Source: an uncultured Bacteroidales bacterium
GTDB taxonomy: Bacteria > Bacteroidota > Bacteroidia > Bacteroidales > Muribaculaceae
Assembly (NCBI GenBank): GCA_902782465.1
Contig: CACZNH010000003.1
Location: 124,001 to 188,000, forward strand
Length of the DNA stretch: 64,000 nt
Direction of reading: 5' to 3'
Shown here: positions 17,374 to 24,630 of the stretch, piece by piece
Layout: each line of letters starts with the position of its first letter
Numbering within the stretch: the first letter of the stretch is position 1
Made by a program: the position numbers and the translations under genes
The notes under the pieces: model-generated
Told to the model about the DNA's origin: nothing
What the model saw: the letters and a program-made list of their open reading frames with translations, nothing else
Database searches by the model: none

Positions 17374-17619
17374 TTAAAACTCTTCTTCTTCAACTCTCAC
17401 AGCGACAATGTTGAAAAGGTCCTCGACAGTCTGGCTGTCACGGATGTCATCGCCGCGAAACTCAATGTCATATTCCTCGTCGACCATCGCTATCACCGAA
17501 AGTGCGACAAGCGATGACCATTCTTCCAGCTCCTTGAAATGGGTGCCGGCATTTATAGCGTCGGGAGGTGTCTCGTCAAACAGTCCCGCAAAATTCTCTA
17601 TGAATTGCTCTAAATTCAT
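17374..17619 (-). CDS. Acyl carrier protein, WSS variant, copy 1
   Basis: 81 residues. It is ACP-like throughout, but the phosphopantetheine motif is EEWSSLVAL, so Ser36 is preceded by Ser rather than by the near-invariant Asp. The acidic tail ends in EEEEF. It is clearly paralogous to the ACP at 23525: both share ENFA, the FKEL(E/D)EWSSL block and IAMVD(E/D)E. It is the first gene after an internal promoter at 17666-17695 and leads the KASIII - VOC - GT2 - FkbH - ACP series. I infer it carries the acyl chain handled by the KASIII downstream. Confidence 0.92.
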   Translation of the reverse strand: MNLEQFIENFAGLFDETPPDAINAGTHFKELEEWSSLVALSVIAMVDEEYDIEFRGDDIRDSQTVEDLFNIVAVRVEEEEF

Positions 17620-17665
17620 TCTCTTTTACTATAACGCAAAAACTGCGCTATTATTACACGGGGCG

Positions 17666-17695
17666 CAAAATTATATAATTTTTTTTAATTCCAAC
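17666..17695 (-). promoter_or_regulatory. Internal promoter of the ACP-KASIII-FkbH block
   Basis: On the minus strand: GTTG (17692-17695), an 18-base AT-rich spacer, then TAATTTTG (17666-17673), an exact TAnnTTTG -7 element. Transcription would start near 17660, leaving a leader of about 40 bases before the ACP start codon. A terminator for the preceding gene lies just upstream, which supports a real transcription break. Confidence 0.65.
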
Positions 17696-17734
17696 CCCTT
17701 TGCAGTGTATCATATGAAAAATTCATGCTTTTTG

Positions 17735-17742
17735 CCCCCCCC
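17735..17742. repeat. Eight-base C (G) homopolymer tract
   Basis: Eight C on the plus strand, next to six A. On the minus strand this is T6G8 directly after a terminator stem and about 40 bases upstream of the next promoter. Such tracts can change length by slippage; no gene is interrupted. Confidence 0.7.
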
Positions 17743-17789
17743 AAAAAACAGGTATCAGACCTTTCAAATTGATGCCAATTCACCTGTTT
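17743..17789 (-). terminator. Intrinsic terminator after the NeuD-like gene
   Basis: Arms at 17782-17789 and 17746-17753 pair perfectly over eight bases around a 28-base loop. On the minus strand a run of six T follows at once. The hairpin starts at the stop codon of the NeuD-like gene. The large loop lowers confidence a little. Confidence 0.6.
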
Positions 17790-18430
17790 CAATAGTCGAA
17801 TTTAAGGGCCGGCACACCCAGATAGGTGCTGTTATCCTTGGGTTGGGTCATGAGTACACTGTTCGCACCGATCGTAACTTCATTACCGATGGTCATTCCC
17901 TGCAGTACCGCACAGGCAACGCCCAACAGGTTGTTGTCACCGATGGTAATGCCTCCCGACAAGTGAGCCCCAGGCATGATGTCATTGAAGTTACCGATTG
18001 TGTTATCGTGTCCCAAAACAACATGGTCATTGATGAGGTTGAAGTCACCCATTGTCACATCACATGATATCATGCAGTTATTCTGGATGATATTACCCTC
18101 GCCGATTGTGAATGTTTCCGGATCAACAAGAAACAAAGACGGGTCAATCAGGTTGGGGAACGAGATGTTGGGATTGTCTATACTCTCGCGGATGCGGCGG
18201 ACAGCCCTGTTATCATTGATGGCTATTGCCAGTGCCAAGGGCTCGTCAACACTCAACAGCGTTTCCATATCGCCCAGCACTTTACCATATCGTGAAATGT
18301 TAGAATCGGGCCTCTTGCTGTCGTCAAAAAAACCGACCAGTTGCCAGTCGCCTCCATTGCGGTTGATTCTCTCAATGAGGCATGCCACCTCCTTGCCGAA
18401 TCCACCCGCACCATAGATTGCAATATTCAT
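17789..18430 (-). CDS. NeuD/PglD-like sugar acyltransferase, variant active site
   Basis: 213 residues. An N-terminal Rossmann-like PglD domain (IAIYGAGGFGKEV) is followed by left-handed beta-helix hexapeptide repeats. PglD/NeuD enzymes transfer acetyl from acetyl-CoA to the amino group of a UDP-amino sugar, using a His-Glu pair (HEC). Here the equivalent is Gly-His141-Asp142, so Glu is replaced by Asp and the Cys is lost. It is very similar to the second half of the 416-residue fusion at 24631. Because it lies beside an aminotransferase, ACP and KASIII genes, I infer that it uses a longer or modified acyl donor, perhaps ACP-bound. It ends the middle transcription block. Confidence 0.87.
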   Translation of the reverse strand: MNIAIYGAGGFGKEVACLIERINRNGGDWQLVGFFDDSKRPDSNISRYGKVLGDMETLLSVDEPLALAIAINDNRAVRRIRESIDNPNISFPNLIDPSLFLVDPETFTIGEGNIIQNNCMISCDVTMGDFNLINDHVVLGHDNTIGNFNDIMPGAHLSGGITIGDNNLLGVACAVLQGMTIGNEVTIGANSVLMTQPKDNSTYLGVPALKFDY

Positions 18431-18470
18431 ATTATTCCTTGGGTTTTATTAAAAATCATGGCCATTCAAC

Positions 18471-19610
18471 TCATTTGCAGCAAGCAATGATTTCATGTGC
18501 CACACGCTCAACGTCCTCGTCGCTCACCCAGGGTCCACTGGGCAGGCACAGTCCTGTACTGAACAGTTCCTCGCTCACACCGTTGACATAAGCAGGTGCA
18601 CCTGAGAACACAGGCTGGGTGTGCATGGGTTTCCACAACGGACGGGACTCGATATTACAGGTCTCCAAATGACGGCGGATGGTGTCATAGTCAACGCCCG
18701 TCTTGGCGGGATCAATCAGGATGGTATTGAGCCAGTAATTGCTGTCAGAGCGCTCGTCGGCATTGGTATGCACGGTAATGCCATCGACGTTGGCGAACAG
18801 TTCCACATAGCGGTCACACAAGTGCCTGTGATGGGCGAGATGCTCATCCAGGACGGTCATCTGACCACGGCCGATGCCCGCGCAGATGTTGCTCATGCGG
18901 TAATTGTAACCTATTTCCTTGTGCAGATAATAAGGCATGGGCTCGCGAGACTGCGTTGCATAGAACATAACCTTCTTCTTGGCCTCTTCATTGGGACAAA
19001 TGAGCGCCCCACCGCCACTGGTGGTAATCATCTTGTTTCCGTTGAAACTCATGATGCCATAGTCGCCAAACGTGCCGCACAACTGACCGCGGTAACGTGA
19101 CCCGAAGGCCTCGGCCGAATCTTCCACCACCGGAATCTCATATCGGCGAGCGATTTCCATGATGTCATCAATCTTGGCAGGCATACCGTAGAGATATACC
19201 GGAATGATGGCTTTGGGCTTGCGACCCGTCTTGGCTATACGGTCCTTGATGGCATCCTCCAGCAGATTGGGGTCGAGATTCCAAGTGTCGCGTTCGCTAT
19301 CGATGAAAACGGGCACACCGCCCTGATATACAATAGGATTGGCACTTGCCGAGAAGGTCATTGACTGACAAATCACCTCATCACCGCGGCCGACGCCCAG
19401 CATCACCAATGACAGGTGAATGGCTGCAGTTCCGGCACTGAGGGCTACCACGTGCTTGCCCTGTCCGCACAAACGTTCCAGGTCTTCCTCAAAAGCATTG
19501 ACGTTTGGACCCAAGGGCACTACCCAGTTGGTGTCAAAAGCCTCTTGGATGTATTTCATTTCTTGGCCGCTCATGTGAGCGAGACAAAGCAGGATTTTCT
19601 TGTTCTCCAT
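18471..19610 (-). CDS. DegT/DnrJ/EryC1 (PglE-like) sugar aminotransferase
   Basis: 379 residues from the ATG at 19610; an ORF extension upstream lacks support. PLP-dependent nucleotide-sugar aminotransferase: ALSAGTAAIHLSL, VVEDSAEAFGS (161-171), and the PLP lysine Lys193 in MSFNGNKMITTSGGG. The sequence pattern is that of PglE-type enzymes, which aminate a UDP-4-keto-6-deoxy-sugar at C4. It sits beside a PglD-like gene, with PglC-like and PglA-like genes further upstream, as in bacillosamine-type pathways. The 4,6-dehydratase that would make its substrate is not in the window. Confidence 0.92.
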   Translation of the reverse strand: MENKKILLCLAHMSGQEMKYIQEAFDTNWVVPLGPNVNAFEEDLERLCGQGKHVVALSAGTAAIHLSLVMLGVGRGDEVICQSMTFSASANPIVYQGGVPVFIDSERDTWNLDPNLLEDAIKDRIAKTGRKPKAIIPVYLYGMPAKIDDIMEIARRYEIPVVEDSAEAFGSRYRGQLCGTFGDYGIMSFNGNKMITTSGGGALICPNEEAKKKVMFYATQSREPMPYYLHKEIGYNYRMSNICAGIGRGQMTVLDEHLAHHRHLCDRYVELFANVDGITVHTNADERSDSNYWLNTILIDPAKTGVDYDTIRRHLETCNIESRPLWKPMHTQPVFSGAPAYVNGVSEELFSTGLCLPSGPWVSDEDVERVAHEIIACCK

Positions 19611-19646
19611 ATCTAATATTCTGTTTTGTTCAATGAAAACACACAC

Positions 19647-20750
19647 TTACTGCATGTGCAAGTAATAAATTGAGCCTTTGGGAAAGACCTTCTTATATCC
19701 CTGGACTTTACTGCACTGGGCCTGGGTAGCACGTTCCACGACCTCGTCGAGGCAGTCACCAAACATTGGACCAGCCATCATCTGCGGACCCTCGACACTC
19801 GGAGCGAGGTTAAACTCAATGAGCAATGGCTCCCCATCGGGCAGCACGGTCACATCCCATCCCACATAATCGAAGTAAGGCAGGCGCTTGTGCATCTCAA
19901 TCAACGTGTCAATCACGCGCTGGTATTCAGGAATAACCAGATTATCTATGCCAGTCTCCTGCTTGAGGGAGGAAACGGTCATGTTCTTGAAACGGAACAC
20001 CCTGTCATCAACCAAACCGTTCCTGTCGATGAGACATGTGCCGCCGCCTTGAGAGACGTTGTCCTTAATGGCTCCCTTGCCACCAAAACGGAGGTGGGCA
20101 TAGGGATACAGATATTCATAACTACCATCCAGATGGCGGTAGGTGTAAAGACGCATCGAGTTGAGAGAAGTGGGGTTAACCTGCTGCAGTGTAGGATGCT
20201 GACGCACTTTTTCCTGCACGATGAAGTTGTAAGAGTAGTGACGGAACAGCTCCCTAATTGCATCGGCACCAAAGTCCCGGATTTGCTCCACGCCCTCTCC
20301 GTTGCAGGTCTCGACTGTGGGTTTAATCATCAGGTCACCAGTGGCATTCACCACGGCATCGACAGCTTGTTCCATCGTAATCTGTTCACCGTCACGATAA
20401 TACAACCCGTGCATATTCTTTATGATAGCGCGTGGCTGTTTTACCCGTGGGAACAACTCGCTGTAGATATTCTTGTCGAGGTAGGCGTCCTTAAAATCAG
20501 TCCTGTTGAGAGCCGGAATCACAAAGAAGTAATACACGTCCATCGACAGGTAACGGTCGCTGTGGATGCCATTGAGATGCGAAAAGTAGTCATCAAACAT
20601 CATCGACACCTTGAATCCGCGCGACTCAAAATAGGCCGACAGTTCCTTCTTGTGAGCCTTATAGTTGAAGTCTTCAGCCATCACGTGGGACTTGAAATAC
20701 CAATCGCCCCAGAAGAACTCCTTGTTTGTGTTGATATATTGTTGTGCCAT
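19647..20750 (-). CDS. ATP-grasp protein of the sugar-transfer-associated type
   Basis: 367 residues. The region about 100-340 has the ATP-grasp pattern: LMIKPTVETCNGEGVE, FIVQEKVRQHP, SMRLYTYR, GGKGAIKDNVSQGG and VGWDVTVLPDGEPLLIEFNLAPS. It fits the ATP-grasp family often found in polysaccharide loci (ATPgrasp_ST), which probably forms an amide or ester bond between a carboxylate and an amino sugar or amino acid. It lies between the aminotransferase and KASIII genes in the same block. I infer it joins an amino-acid-like or acyl carboxylate to the sugar made here; the substrates are unknown. Confidence 0.85.
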   Translation of the reverse strand: MAQQYINTNKEFFWGDWYFKSHVMAEDFNYKAHKKELSAYFESRGFKVSMMFDDYFSHLNGIHSDRYLSMDVYYFFVIPALNRTDFKDAYLDKNIYSELFPRVKQPRAIIKNMHGLYYRDGEQITMEQAVDAVVNATGDLMIKPTVETCNGEGVEQIRDFGADAIRELFRHYSYNFIVQEKVRQHPTLQQVNPTSLNSMRLYTYRHLDGSYEYLYPYAHLRFGGKGAIKDNVSQGGGTCLIDRNGLVDDRVFRFKNMTVSSLKQETGIDNLVIPEYQRVIDTLIEMHKRLPYFDYVGWDVTVLPDGEPLLIEFNLAPSVEGPQMMAGPMFGDCLDEVVERATQAQCSKVQGYKKVFPKGSIYYLHMQ

Positions 20751-20763
20751 AGGGCTTAAACTC

Positions 20764-21825
20764 TTAGTAAGTTATCACTTCGGGAATTGTCACACCACCG
20801 GCATAGAACTCCATGCTGGCCCATGCCAAGCCCACGCCGAAACCACATGCGATGCAGTGCTTCATGTCGCCTGCCAACTGCTCACGGCAACGCGACACCA
20901 TCGTCAACGGGATTGAAGCGCTGGTGACATTGCCGTATTCCTCGAGACAGTAGGGGGTCTTCTCGGCGGGAATCTTGATGGCTTTGCGTATCTTCTCGTC
21001 TATGAACTTGTTGGCCTGGTGCAGGAGCAGCAAGTCAACAGTCTCGACGTCAATATTGAACGTTGCAATCAATTCCTTGATGGAACGGGGCGGTTGCTTG
21101 ATGGCAAAACCAAACACGTCCATGCCGTTTACAATCATATCCACTCCACGACGGAAACTGCCAGGAGAAACCTCTTTCTCCTCTAGCGACTCGTAAGTGA
21201 CGGGGTTGCGCATACCGCCATAAGGAGCCCACACGGCATCAAATCCGGCACCGTCAACGCCATACATGAAATTCATGGGGCGGGCAAGTTCCGGGTCAAG
21301 CTCAAGTGCTGTTGCCGTTGCCGCGTCACCAAATAGCGGTCTAACAGCAGTATCTCGAGGATTACGGTTGCGGGTATTGGTTTCGGCGGCGACGAGAATG
21401 GCCCGTTTGAACGTGCCATGAGACATGAGCGATGCGACAATGCTCATGCCATAGACCCAGCCCGAACAGCCGAATGGCAGGTCGAACACACAGCAGTCGC
21501 TGCGCAGCTTCAGACGGTCCTGCATGATACATGCCGTCTGCGGGGCAATGTAGTCCCTTGAGGTGCAGACATAGGCAAAGCAGTCCACATCTTGCGGCTC
21601 CCATCCCATTTGCTGGAGGAGACCTTCAACCGCCTTGACCGAGAGGTCTGAAGCCGTGACGCCATCATCCACCTTGTGGTGGCGCTCGATTCCCGTCGAT
21701 GCTATCACTTTCAGCGCCTCACTCTCATCCTTGTAGATGGGCAGCGTGCGGTTATCTTCCACCGTCGCAGGCACACAGGCACTCATGCCTGCAATGCGCA
21801 CGTTGTTGATTGTTAGTTGTGACAT
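20764..21825 (-). CDS. Ketoacyl-ACP synthase III (FabH-like), copy 2
   Basis: 353 residues with Cys120 in FGCSGWVYGM, His269 in LLHQANKF and Asn299 in YGNVTSAS, the intact KASIII triad. It is clearly related to copy 1 but divergent, sharing ASDL, GMRNP and GMDVF blocks. Its start overlaps the end of the acyl ligase gene by 13 bases, so the two are coupled. The likely reaction is condensation of an acyl starter, activated by the ligase and held on an adjacent ACP, with malonyl-ACP to give a beta-ketoacyl-ACP; the SDR at 23867 could reduce this. This order of steps is inference. Confidence 0.93.
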   Translation of the reverse strand: MSQLTINNVRIAGMSACVPATVEDNRTLPIYKDESEALKVIASTGIERHHKVDDGVTASDLSVKAVEGLLQQMGWEPQDVDCFAYVCTSRDYIAPQTACIMQDRLKLRSDCCVFDLPFGCSGWVYGMSIVASLMSHGTFKRAILVAAETNTRNRNPRDTAVRPLFGDAATATALELDPELARPMNFMYGVDGAGFDAVWAPYGGMRNPVTYESLEEKEVSPGSFRRGVDMIVNGMDVFGFAIKQPPRSIKELIATFNIDVETVDLLLLHQANKFIDEKIRKAIKIPAEKTPYCLEEYGNVTSASIPLTMVSRCREQLAGDMKHCIACGFGVGLAWASMEFYAGGVTIPEVITY

Positions 21826-23288
21826 ATATTGTTATTTAATTTCAATCGCTGAATCTTTCCCGATGATGTTCTCGGGATAATATCCACCCATTCCCATACA
21901 ACAGGAATCTCATTGGGAGGGAGTAGTTGCGCCAGTTGGCGCTTAATGGTGTCAAAGTCAAGGTCGCTGTTTCCACGCACAAGATAGGCTTTGGGCACCT
22001 CGCCCAACACGCCGTTGGGGTCAGGTACCGAGGTGCATGCGCAATCGGGAATGCCGAGGCTCTTGATGGCCTCCTCGATGGTCACGGGGCTGACCTTCTC
22101 GCCACCGATGTTGATGAGTTCCTTTTTGCGCCCGGTGAGGTAGAAATCGCCATCGTTGTCACGATGTCCCCAGTCACCAGTGCGGAACCATTCTCCGAAA
22201 AATGCGTCCTTATTGTCCTCAGGCAGGAAATAGGATTTGGTCACCATATTGCCACGCACGCATATCTCGCCATCCACACCATCGGCCACAGGCAGGCCGT
22301 TCTCGTCTCGTACGCATACCTCAACGAGTCGTGAAGCAGGTCGACCGATGGCATTCAGGTTGTCCCTATTCCCATGAAACTCGATGAACAATGCTCGAGA
22401 TGCCTCTGTAAGACCATAATGCATACACAACCGTGTGGTTGGGAACATCTCCATGAGTAGCTCCTTATCCTCTATAGGCAATGCAGCACTTCCTATCTCT
22501 ATATATCGTATTTGTCCGGCAAAACGAGCTATTCGCTTACCGCTCAAGCGCTTGATGTACTGCCACACGGCCGGCACCATGCCGAATCCCGTCACCCCTT
22601 CGTTGTCGATGACATTGAAGAAGGTTTTCAGGTTAGCGAAATTGTTAACCAATACCAGTGTAGCACCCGCAATAAGGACACAACGCAATCGGCCTAAACC
22701 GAATGAATGGCTTAAAGGCAAGGCCAAAGCCTCGACATCGGTGCTGCAGGTTCCGATAAATCCGTTAGTATTACATGCCGAGCCATAGATATTGGCATGA
22801 GAAAGAATCACGCCTTTGGGTGCTCCTGTGGTTCCTGTGGTAAACATCACATCAGCGACGTCGTCACTAGTGATGTGCGGCAATGTCAGAATCCCGACAG
22901 CTGACTCTGGAACGCCATCAAGCGATTCGCAATGCCGACCCTGAATATCAAGTCCATTACCGAACATGACGACAGGATTGGTCACCGAAATGATGTAGTC
23001 GAGCCTCTCGCGTGGCGATGCCGAATCAACCACCACATTCACCACTCCCAACAGGTGGGCCGCCAGATAGAGATAGGCGAATTGTGCCTCCTTTTGTGCC
23101 GAAAGCAAAATACGGTCACCTGGCTTCAGCCCCAAAGACTGCAGATACAGTGCTGCAGCCTCGACGCGTTCGACCAATTGGCCATAGGAAACACGCGATG
23201 TCCCGTCGACAAGGGCAATCTTGTCAGGGGCATCTAGGGCCTTTCCGGCAATGTCACACAGCAGGGGGCTGTGAGGGGCATTAATCAT
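21813..23288 (-). CDS. AMP-dependent acyl-CoA/acyl-ACP synthetase
   Basis: 491 residues of the ANL superfamily. Motifs: P-loop-like FTTGTTGAPKGV (149-160), MHYGLTEASRA in the middle, the hinge region WFRTGDWGHRDNDGDFYLTGRKKE and the C-terminal catalytic Lys in RTSSGKIQRL. It activates a carboxylic acid as acyl-AMP and loads it on CoA or an ACP. It is overlapped by ACP (ATGA at its start) and KASIII (13 bases at its end), so the carrier protein is probably its acceptor. The acid it selects cannot be read from the sequence. Confidence 0.92.
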   Translation of the reverse strand: MINAPHSPLLCDIAGKALDAPDKIALVDGTSRVSYGQLVERVEAAALYLQSLGLKPGDRILLSAQKEAQFAYLYLAAHLLGVVNVVVDSASPRERLDYIISVTNPVVMFGNGLDIQGRHCESLDGVPESAVGILTLPHITSDDVADVMFTTGTTGAPKGVILSHANIYGSACNTNGFIGTCSTDVEALALPLSHSFGLGRLRCVLIAGATLVLVNNFANLKTFFNVIDNEGVTGFGMVPAVWQYIKRLSGKRIARFAGQIRYIEIGSAALPIEDKELLMEMFPTTRLCMHYGLTEASRALFIEFHGNRDNLNAIGRPASRLVEVCVRDENGLPVADGVDGEICVRGNMVTKSYFLPEDNKDAFFGEWFRTGDWGHRDNDGDFYLTGRKKELINIGGEKVSPVTIEEAIKSLGIPDCACTSVPDPNGVLGEVPKAYLVRGNSDLDFDTIKRQLAQLLPPNEIPVVWEWVDIIPRTSSGKIQRLKLNNNICHN

Positions 23289-23515
23289 GACTGGAGTGAT
23301 TTGACCTCCTCGACAATTGACTGTACCGATGTCAAGTCAAACAGGTCTTCGAGCGGGAACTCCACATCAAGTTCCTGCTCAATCGTGCTGATGATGGCAA
23401 GGTTACCCACCGAATCCCATTGGGGTATCTCCCCAGATGACAATTCGTCGGTAATCAGGGCGATGTCCACATTCAGGACTCGTGCTATGATTTCCTTGAC
23501 CTTTGTTTCAATCAT
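23285..23515 (-). CDS. Acyl carrier protein (WDS type)
   Basis: 76 residues. Ser35 in QWDSVGNLA is the phosphopantetheine site, with the normal Asp before it. The N-terminal helix reads VKEIIARVLNVD, as in typical bacterial ACPs. Its stop overlaps the ligase start (ATGA), and the WSS-type ACP stops nine bases before its start, so two different ACPs are made side by side. I infer one presents the starter and the other the extender or finished acyl group. Confidence 0.93.
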   Translation of the reverse strand: MIETKVKEIIARVLNVDIALITDELSSGEIPQWDSVGNLAIISTIEQELDVEFPLEDLFDLTSVQSIVEEVKSLQS

Positions 23516-23524
23516 TGTTGATGA

Positions 23525-23761
23525 TTACTTCTTTTGCTTCTTCACAACGACATTGAACAAATCCTGAATGGTGTCAGAATTCAAAATGTCATTGCCCTTG
23601 ATAATCACGTCACACTCATCATCGACCATCGCGATAATCGACAAAGCAGTGAGGGACGACCACTCGTCAAGTTCCTTGAACTTGGTGTCAGCGGTGAACA
23701 ATGCCTCATCAGTGTCATCAAACTGAGCAGCAAAGTTTTCAATAAATTCCTGAATTTCCAT
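23525..23761 (-). CDS. Acyl carrier protein, WSS variant, copy 2
   Basis: 78 residues from the ATG at 23761, which lies 50 bases after a canonical promoter; the longer frame starting at 23776 is less likely. The site motif is DEWSSLTAL with Ser36, again lacking the usual Asp before Ser. It is the paralogue of the ACP at 17374, and each copy has a KASIII and a GHD-type NeuD-like gene nearby. It leads the middle transcription block. Confidence 0.92.
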   Translation of the reverse strand: MEIQEFIENFAAQFDDTDEALFTADTKFKELDEWSSLTALSIIAMVDDECDVIIKGNDILNSDTIQDLFNVVVKKQKK

Positions 23762-23818
23762 AAAAAAATCTAACAATCAGGTGTGACAAGCAACGTCAAT
23801 AACATCGATTTCAGTTGA

Positions 23819-23849
23819 CAAAAGTACACACATATATTAATTCTGCAAA
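23819..23849 (-). promoter_or_regulatory. Canonical Bacteroidetes promoter for the middle (ACP-ligase-KASIII) block
   Basis: On the minus strand: TTTG (23846-23849), a 19-base spacer and TACTTTTG (23819-23826), matching both the -33 and -7 consensus and the preferred spacing. The leader to the ACP ATG is about 50 bases. This is the best promoter match in the window. Confidence 0.75.
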
Positions 23850-23866
23850 AATAATACCAAAAAACT

Positions 23867-24619
23867 TTATATCGAGAATCCTCCATCGATAACCAAATCA
23901 TGCCCCGTGAGCCAGCTGGAGGCATCACTCAACAGGTACAAGGCTCCGTTGGCGATATCCTCGGGATGACCGTAACGGCCCAGCGGATAACGCTTCGCGT
24001 CCTCGGCCAGTTGCTCCTCGGTAATAGTGCCACGATGGATGAGCGGGGTATCTACCATTCCGGGGCAGATGCTGTTGACGCGGATTTTGCGGGAAGCATA
24101 TTCACGGGCAGCATATTTCATCACCGAATTCAGGGCAGCTTTAGAAGCGCCATACACGCCGTTTCCAGGCATGAAGCTGTGAGTACCTCCAATAGAGGCG
24201 ATAATGACTACCGAGGCCCCTTTTTGCAGCACCTTCTTCTTGTACATCAAGCGCAGGAGCTCTATCGGTGCGAAGAAATTGACTTCGAACATCTCATCAA
24301 ATTTCTCGCGCGTACCGAACTGTAACGGAAGCGTGGTCGAATTGCCTGCACACAACACCGCTCCGTCAAGTGGCGGCAACGATGCCACCAGACGTTCCAA
24401 GTCGTCCTTGACAGTTATGTCAGCAAGGGTCTGCACCTTGGACGGAGCATCGATTTGATTGAAGGTTTCCTGCAACCGTTCTGCATTACGGCCTGTAATC
24501 ACCATGTTTGCACCCATGCGCGCACAGGCTATAGCCGTCGCCTGGCCCAAGCCTGACGATGCGCCGGTTACAAGAATCGTTTTGCCCTCCAGAGAGAAAG
24601 GATTATAATTGGTGTCCAT
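23867..24619 (-). CDS. SDR oxidoreductase, probably beta-ketoacyl-ACP reductase-like
   Basis: 250 residues. Classical short-chain dehydrogenase: cofactor motif TGASSGLG (18-25), catalytic Ser141, Tyr155 and Lys159 (YGASK), and the C-terminal LTGHDLVIDGGFSI typical of FabG-like enzymes. In viosamine-type islands a comparable SDR reduces a KASIII product to a 3-hydroxyacyl-ACP that is then put on an amino sugar; I infer the same task here. It ends the upstream transcription block, 105 bases before the ACP gene with its own promoter, and starts 11 bases after the NeuD-type fusion gene. Reduction of a nucleotide sugar is the alternative. Confidence 0.88.
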   Translation of the reverse strand: MDTNYNPFSLEGKTILVTGASSGLGQATAIACARMGANMVITGRNAERLQETFNQIDAPSKVQTLADITVKDDLERLVASLPPLDGAVLCAGNSTTLPLQFGTREKFDEMFEVNFFAPIELLRLMYKKKVLQKGASVVIIASIGGTHSFMPGNGVYGASKAALNSVMKYAAREYASRKIRVNSICPGMVDTPLIHRGTITEEQLAEDAKRYPLGRYGHPEDIANGALYLLSDASSWLTGHDLVIDGGFSI

Positions 24620-24630
24620 ATCGTTATAAT

